Below, piece by piece: positions 22,364 to 29,845 of a stretch of DNA of 64,000 nucleotides. The notes below the pieces were generated by a model that was given only the letters and a program-made list of their open reading frames with translations, was not told the DNA's origin and did not search any database. This DNA is from Actinomycetes bacterium (GTDB lineage Bacteria > Actinomycetota > Coriobacteriia > Coriobacteriales > Eggerthellaceae): assembly GCA_023460315.1 (NCBI GenBank), contig JAEWQO010000113.1, positions 1-64,000 on the forward strand, written 5' to 3'. The position numbers were made by a program, and so were the translations under genes. Every line of letters begins with the position of its first letter. The first letter of the stretch is position 1.

Positions 22364-23920
22364 ATGAACAGCGACAAATTAGAAAAGACCTGGGAAGAAA
22401 TATGCGTCCAGGTGAAAAGTTACAACAATATTGATCCATCACAGATCAACGCCTTTTTCTCTCGCTTGCACCCTCAAGCAATGAGCGAAGGGTTTCTCAT
22501 GCTCACCGCGGATAACGACTTTATTAAGACATGGATAGAACGGCATTATGCTGACTTCATAAAGCAAGCCCTCCTCGACCTGTTCCATATGCCCTTCACT
22601 TTAATTATCGAAGTAGATATCACCGCGACAGAGGACTCATCACCCGGTGAGCTCGCCGCTTCTCACCTGCCGGCGTCAGAAGAACATGCCGCCATGCCCT
22701 CCATGGCATCAAAAAATGAGATAGCGAGCCCAGAGCCAGAAGAAAGACAATCCGACACGGCTTCATCTGTCCAGTCGGCCGCTGAAGCCATCCTCGCCTC
22801 TTCGCGTGCGATAGAGGAAAAGAGCTATTCCACCCGCACGGGAGCAAGTATCGTAAATGCCGATGGACCAGCATCGACTCTCACATTCGAGAACTATGTC
22901 ATCGGCGATTCCAACCGCATGGCTTACTCAATGGCCGTCGCCGTGGCTGAAATGCCCGGCAAAGCGCATCTCAATCCTCTTTTCATCTATGGAAAGTCAG
23001 GCTTGGGAAAAACTCATCTCATGAGAGCAATACAAAATTACATCTGCGAAAATATGCCTCACTTAAGCACCATCTATGTCGATTCGGCCGAACTTCTTTC
23101 GGACTATATGGAAGCAAGCGCCGCCCATGATAAGGAAAAATCAAGCTATAAGAACTTTAAAACAAGGTATGAAGAAGCCGATGTCCTGCTCATCGACGAT
23201 GTCCAATACCTCCAAGGTAAAAAACAGACGCTCGACATCGTTTTTCAGATTTTCAACAAGCTTACGAACCAGGGGCGGCAAGTAGTTCTTTCAGCTGACC
23301 GCGCGCCAAAAAACATCGACATCGACGAACGCTATAAAAGCCGCTTCAATTCTGGAGGAACGTTTGACATCCAACCTCCTGAAATAGAGACAAAACTCGG
23401 AATTGTGAAGAGCTTTATCGAAGAATATCGGATGAGCGAAGGCAACCCTACCTTCGCTATATCCGATGATATCCAAATGTATATCGCAGAAAGCTCGAGC
23501 TCCAACATCAGGGAACTCAAAAGCGCGGTAACCAAGGTCATCTATCAGATGACCTTCTTCAATAGAACCAACCTGGGTCTTGAAGACGTCAGGGCGCTCC
23601 TTGAGAATCATTTTTCAGGGGGGCCTTCAAAAAGGTTGTCAGTGGGCGATATTCAAAAAGAAGTCGAGACATTCTATAAGGTCAGCCATGCGGATCTCAT
23701 AGGGAAAAAACGAACGAGAAATATCATTTATGCCCGGCAGATCGCAATCTATCTCAGCAGGCAGATGCTTGACCTTCCTTTTAACGACATTGGAAAGAAA
23801 TTCAATCGGGATCACTCGACAGTCATGTATTCAGTCACGAATGTCGAGGAAAAGATGAAGGAAAATCGCGAGCTGCGCGAGGAGCTTGAAACACTCAAAC
23901 AGCTTATACGCGAGATATAA
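22364..23920 (+). CDS. dnaA: Chromosomal replication initiator DnaA
   Basis: This 518-residue initiator binds DnaA boxes and opens the origin. Domain I is residues 1-85 and domain II is an acidic, variable linker of about 80 residues. The AAA+ domain III has Walker A GKSGLGKT at 210-217 and Walker B VLLIDDVQYL. Domain IV carries the DNA-binding signature NRDHSTVMYS. The frame is open upstream to 22301. The ATG at 22364 is preferred because the domain I consensus starts there (MNSDKLEKTWEEI) behind AGGAAAG. The gene is followed by the probable unwinding region and then dnaN. Confidence 0.97.
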   Translation: MNSDKLEKTWEEICVQVKSYNNIDPSQINAFFSRLHPQAMSEGFLMLTADNDFIKTWIERHYADFIKQALLDLFHMPFTLIIEVDITATEDSSPGELAASHLPASEEHAAMPSMASKNEIASPEPEERQSDTASSVQSAAEAILASSRAIEEKSYSTRTGASIVNADGPASTLTFENYVIGDSNRMAYSMAVAVAEMPGKAHLNPLFIYGKSGLGKTHLMRAIQNYICENMPHLSTIYVDSAELLSDYMEASAAHDKEKSSYKNFKTRYEEADVLLIDDVQYLQGKKQTLDIVFQIFNKLTNQGRQVVLSADRAPKNIDIDERYKSRFNSGGTFDIQPPEIETKLGIVKSFIEEYRMSEGNPTFAISDDIQMYIAESSSSNIRELKSAVTKVIYQMTFFNRTNLGLEDVRALLENHFSGGPSKRLSVGDIQKEVETFYKVSHADLIGKKRTRNIIYARQIAIYLSRQMLDLPFNDIGKKFNRDHSTVMYSVTNVEEKMKENRELREELETLKQLIREI

Positions 23921-24113
23921 AAGAGGTGTGAAGGATATCTTCCATGAACAGGTGTTCGGAGGAAAGAATCCTAAGAAGAGGGGCACAGATGACTGATAAC
24001 CCTCTCAAAGGGCTGGAAAGATAATAAAAGCAATAATTAATGTTGAGGGCGGGTACGGGGTATGCACTGTCGAAGAGGCATAAATAAATAGGGTTGAAAT
24101 GGGAAAACGGAGA

Positions 24114-24152
24114 TTATCCACCTTTCCACCGTCCTTATTATTACTACTATTA
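24114..24152 (+). promoter_or_regulatory. Basal unwinding element: DnaA boxes plus DnaA-trios
   Basis: TTATCCACC (24114-24122, 8 of 9 to consensus) is followed by a weaker CTTTCCACC (24122-24130). A short spacer GTCC follows, then TTA TTA TTA CTA CTA TTA at 24135-24152. This matches the box, GC-containing spacer and trio order described for bacterial origins. An A/T run continues to 24170. Confidence 0.75.
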
Positions 24153-24441
24153 AAACCATAGATATATATAAGGAAACCCTGAAAGAAAGACCTTTTCGAA
24201 CCCGAGAGTAAATGATGCCCATTTTTTTCTTCGCCAACAGCATCGAGGAAGTCAGAGTGCATCCAAGTGCAACCAAACATGCCCGAGTATCACGCCACAT
24301 TGAAGAAGCCAGAAAATTCAGAGCTCGCCAAAGCACCCTCGAGCTTGCTAGATTTCCTGCCGTTCTTCGAAGCACTTCGATTCATCGAGGACTGCGGCAT
24401 CCAAGTAAAGTGACGACCGGATAGGATAGAGCGGCCCGACG

Positions 24442-24477
24442 TCACTCCAAATGTTTCACGTGAAACATTTGGAGTGA
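24442..24477. promoter_or_regulatory. parS: parS site 14 in a 36-bp perfect palindrome
   Basis: Core at 24452-24467, arms to 24442 and 24477, between oriC and dnaN. Confidence 0.95.
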
Positions 24478-24550
24478 AAGGGATATGGAAGACACAACGG
24501 CTTGCTTCCTATGCCATACTAAGCGGAGCACGGGAAAGAAAGGGGTCATT

Positions 24551-25651
24551 TTGAAATTCAGTATCAATCAGTCCGAGCTGCAAAGCGCATTGTCAGTTGT
24601 CCTTAAAGGCGTGGCCACTCGATCGACGTTGCCGATCCTTTCGGGAATCTATCTCGATGCGAAAGGGGACACGCTGACGCTGCAAACAACCGACCTCGAG
24701 CTTTCCATTCATTACACGGTGGCCGCTTTGATCGAAGAAGAAGGCCAAGCTGTCGTTCCGGGTAAATTATTCTCAGAGATCGTGAAAAATCTTCCCGATG
24801 CTGCGGTTCATGTCGAAGCGGAGGATGAATCCGCTCTTATCACATGTGATGCTGCGTCGTTTTCGATCAAAACGCTCAATCCTGAAGACTTTCCCGGCTT
24901 TCCCCATGTTGATGTGCAGCAGACTATCTCAATTCCCTTCGCAAGCTTCTCGTCGATGGTGCGACGTGTTTCACGGGTGGTCTCAAAAGACGAAAGTCGC
25001 GCTATTCTGACCGGTGTGCTGATCACCCTTGAAGGTTCCCAGCTCAAGATGGTCGCCACCGACTCATATCGCCTCGCTATCACTGAAGTTGATCTTGAGG
25101 ATGCAGGAGCCGATGACTTTCAAGCTGTGATCTCAGGCGCGTTTCTTCAGGAGATCGCATCGCTTCCGAAATCCGATACGGCCGTAAACCTTGCGCTTGC
25201 AGAGAATCAAATAGTCGTCACGTACCAAGACACGGTTTTCATCAACCGGCGAATTGAAGGAAATTTCCCCAACTATCGCCAACTTCTTCCAGACTCCTAT
25301 TCCACGCGGGTAAGTCTGTCGGTTGAACATCTGGTGGCAGCTGTCAAACGTACGTCTTTGCTCGGACAGACGAGTTCTCCGGTGAAATTTGACATAGACA
25401 CGGCATCGCAGGTAGTTCAACTTTCAAGCACTGCCCAAGACGTCGGCTCTGCGCAAGAAACGCTTTCGTGCTCAGGCGAAGGTGATAATGTCGAGATAGC
25501 TTTCAATTATGCCTACGTCTTGGATGGGCTGGCCGCTGTCGGCACCGATGAGGTGTACCTTGAGGTTCAATCATCGCTCAAGCCCGGTATTTTCAAATCA
25601 ACCGACCAGGAGAATTTTCTGTACCTCGTCATGCCTGTTCGCATTTCTTGA
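24551..25651 (+). CDS. dnaN: DNA polymerase III sliding clamp (beta subunit)
   Basis: The 366-residue product is the usual length for the ring-shaped processivity clamp. It starts MKFSINQSELQSALSVVLKG when initiated at the TTG at 24551. The frame is open to an ATG at 24485, but the TTG is preferred because AAGAAAGGGG lies before it and the family begins there. Typical segments are RSTLPILSGIYLD and the C-terminal YLVMPVRIS. It is followed 24 bp later by recF. A parS half site (24967-24975) inside the gene is only a half match. Confidence 0.96.
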   Translation: MKFSINQSELQSALSVVLKGVATRSTLPILSGIYLDAKGDTLTLQTTDLELSIHYTVAALIEEEGQAVVPGKLFSEIVKNLPDAAVHVEAEDESALITCDAASFSIKTLNPEDFPGFPHVDVQQTISIPFASFSSMVRRVSRVVSKDESRAILTGVLITLEGSQLKMVATDSYRLAITEVDLEDAGADDFQAVISGAFLQEIASLPKSDTAVNLALAENQIVVTYQDTVFINRRIEGNFPNYRQLLPDSYSTRVSLSVEHLVAAVKRTSLLGQTSSPVKFDIDTASQVVQLSSTAQDVGSAQETLSCSGEGDNVEIAFNYAYVLDGLAAVGTDEVYLEVQSSLKPGIFKSTDQENFLYLVMPVRIS

Positions 25652-25675
25652 TCGGATGCGGTGAAGAGCGCGTCG

Positions 25676-27100
25676 ATGGGCCTGATGCTTTCGAACATAT
25701 CATTTCAAAATTTTAGGAATTATCAAACATTTATGCTCGATGATCTCGGTCCCCTGACGATCCTCGTCGGCCCGAATGCTGTGGGAAAGACCAATGTCAT
25801 CGAAGGTATTCAGCTGTTGACCTCTGCAACTTCGTTCCGCCATCCCAAGGTTGAACATCTGGTCCGCAGCCAGGCGGATTCAGCACATGTTACGGGCCTG
25901 GTGACTGACGGCCAGCGCGAACTCGATCTTGCCCTTGATGTCTCTGAAGGGAAGCGGCACCATACGCTCAATGGAAAGGCTAAGAGACCTGTCGATCTCA
26001 AGGGCTTGATACCTTCGGTTGTGTTCACGCCTGATGATCTTGAGTTTGTGAAAGGCCCGCGAAGCGTAAGGCTCGCAGAGCTTGACATGGTGGGTTCGCA
26101 ACTGTCATCAAACCACTATCTCATCAAGCGAGATTATGAAAAGGTCGTTCGCTACAAAAATCGGCTGCTCAAAGAAGAAGCGTCCGACGATCTCATTGCG
26201 AGCATCGATGAGATGTTGGTGACCTGCGGCGCGCAGCTCACCTGCTATCGTTATGCGCTCTTTGAAAAAATAGTCCCCTATATTGTTAGTTCCTATGAAT
26301 CCTTGTCGGAGGGAAGGGAGTCATTCTCCGCTTTCTATCTTCCCTCGTGGAAAGTTGGCGTGAAGTCAGCTTTTCATGAAGGAAGCACAACAGGCGACGG
26401 CAAAGGGATTGAGTTTTACCAGGAAGAGCAACAAAGGAGCTGTCCCTCCCTTTCTCGCGATGAGGCCAGAGAGGCGCTCTCGCAAGATCTTGTAAAACGG
26501 TCCGGCGAGGAGAGGGCGCGGCGCCGTTCGTTGGTGGGTCCCCATGCGGACCAGTTTGGATTCTTCATTGATGGCCGCGATGCGGCAACGTTTGGGAGTC
26601 AAGGCCAGCAACGATCGATCGTGTTGGCGTTCAAGCTTGCGGAAACGGCGATTATTCGCGACATGCTTGGACAGAGTCCCCTTGTGCTTTTGGACGATGT
26701 TATGAGCGAGCTTGACGAGAACCGGCGGGAAGCATTGATGTCGTTTATTTCCAACGGCATGCAAACCTTCGTCACCACGACAAATCTCTCCTACTTCAAG
26801 AGCGACGTCCTCGCCGACGCCCGTGTTGTGGAACTCTGTCGCGGGGTGGGCGATTCGCAGGGTTCACCTCATCATCAACCTTCTTCCGATCCATCTTTTT
26901 CTACGACGGCCCGTGGGAACGAAAAGGCATGTGAGACGGAAGAAGGCGAGGCGTCGAATTCCTCAGAAGGCAACAAAGGGAATGGTTCTGCGGCGCAAGA
27001 GGGCCAGCAACGTGCCTGTTCTCCTTCTCTCGGCGATGTTGATGACGGGAGGACGCAGATGACTGAAGATGATGGGAAGGGGAGGGGTGTGAGCTCATGA
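25676..27100 (+). CDS. recF: DNA replication and repair protein RecF
   Basis: This 474-residue SMC-like ATPase loads RecA at gaps. Walker A VGPNAVGKTNVIEG, the signature FGSQGQQRSIVLAFKLAE and Walker B LVLLDDVMSELD are intact. The conserved protein ends near residue 385. About 85 further residues are Ser/Gly/Glu-rich and probably disordered, which is not usual for RecF. ATG 25676 is favoured over the upstream GTG because GAAGAG precedes it. The stop overlaps the start of the DUF721 gene by 4 bp. Confidence 0.93.
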   Translation: MGLMLSNISFQNFRNYQTFMLDDLGPLTILVGPNAVGKTNVIEGIQLLTSATSFRHPKVEHLVRSQADSAHVTGLVTDGQRELDLALDVSEGKRHHTLNGKAKRPVDLKGLIPSVVFTPDDLEFVKGPRSVRLAELDMVGSQLSSNHYLIKRDYEKVVRYKNRLLKEEASDDLIASIDEMLVTCGAQLTCYRYALFEKIVPYIVSSYESLSEGRESFSAFYLPSWKVGVKSAFHEGSTTGDGKGIEFYQEEQQRSCPSLSRDEAREALSQDLVKRSGEERARRRSLVGPHADQFGFFIDGRDAATFGSQGQQRSIVLAFKLAETAIIRDMLGQSPLVLLDDVMSELDENRREALMSFISNGMQTFVTTTNLSYFKSDVLADARVVELCRGVGDSQGSPHHQPSSDPSFSTTARGNEKACETEEGEASNSSEGNKGNGSAAQEGQQRACSPSLGDVDDGRTQMTEDDGKGRGVSS

Positions 27101-27657
27101 AGAAGCTTGGCGAGGGCCTCACGGAAGCGTTGTTCCATCTTGGTGCAACCGATGCGGATCGGATAGCCCGCCGCACGGCACTGGTGCACACCTGTTGGAA
27201 AGAAGCGGTGAATCTCGTCTACAAGGATGCTGCCCAGCTTGTCCTTGACCATGTCAACGGTGTGGTCATCAAGAAAGAGGAAGGAGTTGACACGTTGATC
27301 GTCTATTCCGACGACAGCTTGATTCGCTCTGACCTCGACACCCGTCAAGAGTTTCTCAAAATGAAACTCAAGACTTTAGGGGAGAACGTCGAGGTATTCA
27401 GAATTCTCCCTTCAAAGTTTGACATGAAGAATCGTCATCCCTTCCAACCGCGTCAAGAACAGTGTTTTCAAGGTGAACAGGAAAACAGGATGGCTGCCAT
27501 GAATTCGGCTGACGTGGAATTGTCAAAAGAGCAACGGGACATCATCGCTTCACAAGCGGCGGAAGTGGAGAATGAGCATGTCCGTCATGCATTAACCAAG
27601 GCTATGTCTGCTGATATGCAATGGAAAAATGAAATAATTGATAAAAATAACTCGTAA
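27097..27657 (+). CDS. DciA-like DUF721 protein
   Basis: This 186-residue protein has the DUF721/DciA domain over about residues 5-105 (WKEAVNLVYKDAAQLVLDHV and LIVYSDDSLIRSDLD). DciA-type proteins help load the replicative helicase in many bacteria, and DnaB is encoded at 46470 here. A charged helical tail of about 80 residues follows. The gene sits between recF and gyrB, the standard place in Actinomycetota. It overlaps recF by ATGA. Confidence 0.85.
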   Translation: MKKLGEGLTEALFHLGATDADRIARRTALVHTCWKEAVNLVYKDAAQLVLDHVNGVVIKKEEGVDTLIVYSDDSLIRSDLDTRQEFLKMKLKTLGENVEVFRILPSKFDMKNRHPFQPRQEQCFQGEQENRMAAMNSADVELSKEQRDIIASQAAEVENEHVRHALTKAMSADMQWKNEIIDKNNS

Positions 27658-27712
27658 AAGATTGATCGCCCCTCATATGGCTTCTCCGGCCCTTTAAACG
27701 AAGGGTAAACTG

Positions 27713-27741
27713 TTGGTACCTTGGATGGTTTATGCTATAAT
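27713..27741 (+). promoter_or_regulatory. gyrB promoter
   Basis: TTGGTA (27713-27718), a 17-bp spacer and TATAAT (27736-27741). Transcription should start near 27748, leaving a leader of about 135 nt before gyrB. Confidence 0.75.
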
Positions 27742-27810
27742 TCTTGAGTTAACGTTTCCCTGTTTGATCAGCGCACGCCCTGTCAGGTGATGATGTCGTC
27801 GCGCACATGG

Positions 27811-27840
27811 AGCCCGCCCGATGGATGGCGGCGCTTTTTA
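27811..27840 (+). terminator. Possible attenuator in gyrB leader
   Basis: AGCCCGCC (27811-27818) pairs with GGCGGCGCT (27827-27835) with one bulged C, then TTTTTA. It lies between the promoter and the gyrB start. Confidence 0.45.
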
Positions 27841-27883
27841 TTGCAGGGGAGGATATTTCCATGCAACATAGGTAAGAAGGAGC

Positions 27884-29833
27884 ATGTCAGTGGCAAACAA
27901 ACCTGACCATTACGACGGTTCTGACATTCAGGTCCTCGAAGGCCTGGAGGCGGTTCGCAAACGTCCCGGCATGTACATCGGCTCGACAGGCCCCCGTGGG
28001 CTGCATCACCTCGTGTACGAGGTCGTGGACAATTCCGTCGACGAAGCCCTTGCTGGATATTGCGACAAAATCGAAGTGTGGATACATTCTGACAACTCGA
28101 TCACCGTCACCGACAATGGACGCGGCATTCCCGTGGACAAGCATCCCAAAGAAAAAATACCAACGGTCGAGGTCGTTTTAACCATCCTCCACGCAGGGGG
28201 AAAATTTGGCGGCGAAGGATATAAAGTATCCGGCGGACTACATGGTGTTGGCGTGTCGGTGGTCAATGCGCTTTCATCCCAGATGGAAGTCAATGTCTGT
28301 CGTGATGGGAAAGAATACGAGATTGCGTTTTCTCGTGGAAAGACTTCGGAAAAGCTCCGTGAGACGGGAAAGGCGAAGCACACGGGAACGAAGATCAGCT
28401 TCTGGCCTGATCCTGATATTTTCACCGAAACCACCGTCTACGACTACGACACCCTGGCCAATAGATTTCGCGAAATGGCTTTTCTCAACAAGGGTCTGAA
28501 AATTGTTCTCCATGACGAGCGCGTCACCGACGCCGAGGGGCAGCCTCGCACTGATGTGTTTCAATTTGCTGGTGGCATCGTTGACTTTGTGAAATATCTC
28601 AACGAAGGCAAAGAGACCCTCAACAAGCCCATCTACTTTGAAGCGAGCAATTCCGACGGTGAAGTTGAAGTGGCCATGCAATGGTCGACATCCTACTCAA
28701 CGAATTCAGTCTTGGCCTTTGCGAACAATATCAACACCCATGAAGGCGGCACGCATCTTGATGGATTCAAGCAGGCAGTGACGCGCACGGTGAACGAATA
28801 TGCCCGTGCAAAGGGCATCTTGAAGGAAAAGGATTCGAACCTCTCGGGAGATGATACGCGGGAAGGTCTTGCGGCCATTGTCTCAGTGAAGCTGCATGAT
28901 CCGCAGTTTGAAGGCCAGACAAAGACGAAACTGGGAAATACGGAGATACGTCCCCTGGTGCAGAATGCCGTCACTCAGGGACTTGCTGAATATCTCGAGG
29001 AAAATCCTGCACCGGCGAAACGGATCATTGGGAAAGCCTCACAAGCTCTGAAAGCGCGTGAAGCGGCGCGGAAAGCGCGTGAGATGACGCGTCGCAAAGG
29101 AGTGCTCGATTCGTTTGCCCTTCCTGGCAAGCTGGCCGACTGTTCAAGCAAGAATCCCGCCGATTCCGAGATATTCATCGTAGAGGGCGATTCTGCAGGT
29201 GGGTCGGCTAAGCAAGCACGTGACCGCAAGTATCAGGCAATCTTGCCGCTGCGAGGAAAGATTCTCAACGTCGAGCGGGCAGGCCTTCATCGGTCGCTGT
29301 CTTCAGACACCATCAGCTCGCTGATCACGGCCATCGGCACAAATATCGGTGAGGACTTCGACGCCGACCAGTCACGCTACCATCGCATCATCATCATGAC
29401 CGATGCTGATGTCGACGGCGCCCATATTCGCTGCCTGCTTCTGACGTTCTTCTATCGGTATATGCCAGAACTCATCACGCGAGGATATATCTACATTGCC
29501 CAGCCTCCTATCTATGGGCTTAAAAAGAAGAATTCGCGGAGCACGAAGATTGAACGCTATATCTATGACGAATCGGCTCTTGGGACGACTTTGAAGGAGT
29601 ACGACGATCCGGAAAAATTTGATGTCCAGCGCTATAAGGGCCTGGGCGAGATGGATCCCGACCAGCTGTGGGAAACCACCATGGAACCAGCGACCCGCAC
29701 GCTTCTGCAAGTGAACATCGACGACGCCGCCGAGGCCGAGCGGGTAGTATCGGACCTTATGGGTGATTTGGTGGAACCGCGTAAGGAATTCATCCAAAAG
29801 CATGCCCGCGACGTCCGTTTCCTGGACATTTAA
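27884..29833 (+). CDS. gyrB: DNA gyrase subunit B
   Basis: This 649-residue subunit supplies the ATPase that drives negative supercoiling. The GHKL ATP site (VVDNSVDEALAGY, DNGRGIPV, GGLHGVGVSVVNAL), the transducer region and the Toprim domain (EGDSAGGSAKQARDRK, then DADVDGAHI) are all intact. The C-terminus QRYKGLGEMDPDQLWETT is typical. The ATG has GAAGGAGC before it. It is 12 bp from gyrA and co-transcribed with it. Confidence 0.98.
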   Translation: MSVANKPDHYDGSDIQVLEGLEAVRKRPGMYIGSTGPRGLHHLVYEVVDNSVDEALAGYCDKIEVWIHSDNSITVTDNGRGIPVDKHPKEKIPTVEVVLTILHAGGKFGGEGYKVSGGLHGVGVSVVNALSSQMEVNVCRDGKEYEIAFSRGKTSEKLRETGKAKHTGTKISFWPDPDIFTETTVYDYDTLANRFREMAFLNKGLKIVLHDERVTDAEGQPRTDVFQFAGGIVDFVKYLNEGKETLNKPIYFEASNSDGEVEVAMQWSTSYSTNSVLAFANNINTHEGGTHLDGFKQAVTRTVNEYARAKGILKEKDSNLSGDDTREGLAAIVSVKLHDPQFEGQTKTKLGNTEIRPLVQNAVTQGLAEYLEENPAPAKRIIGKASQALKAREAARKAREMTRRKGVLDSFALPGKLADCSSKNPADSEIFIVEGDSAGGSAKQARDRKYQAILPLRGKILNVERAGLHRSLSSDTISSLITAIGTNIGEDFDADQSRYHRIIIMTDADVDGAHIRCLLLTFFYRYMPELITRGYIYIAQPPIYGLKKKNSRSTKIERYIYDESALGTTLKEYDDPEKFDVQRYKGLGEMDPDQLWETTMEPATRTLLQVNIDDAAEAERVVSDLMGDLVEPRKEFIQKHARDVRFLDI

Positions 29834-29845
29834 AGGAGAAGGCAA

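Larger units (their letters stand above)
23921..24550. other. oriC: Probable oriC, dnaA-dnaN intergenic region
   Basis: This 630-bp gap contains an AT-rich block from about 24020 to 24180, a DnaA box with an adjacent weaker box, six DnaA-trio triplets and a parS palindrome at 24442-24477. No gene is supported; a short frame at 24212-24424 has no family resemblance. Dense consensus DnaA boxes are not seen, so the assignment rests on position and the box-trio element. Confidence 0.75.

Noticed and set aside
24212..24424. 70-codon frame between oriC and dnaN
   Set aside because: No ribosome site or family features; it lies in the origin gap.
24967..24982. parS-like sequence TGTTTCACGGGTGGTC in dnaN
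   Set aside because: Only the left half matches; the right half has lost the symmetry.
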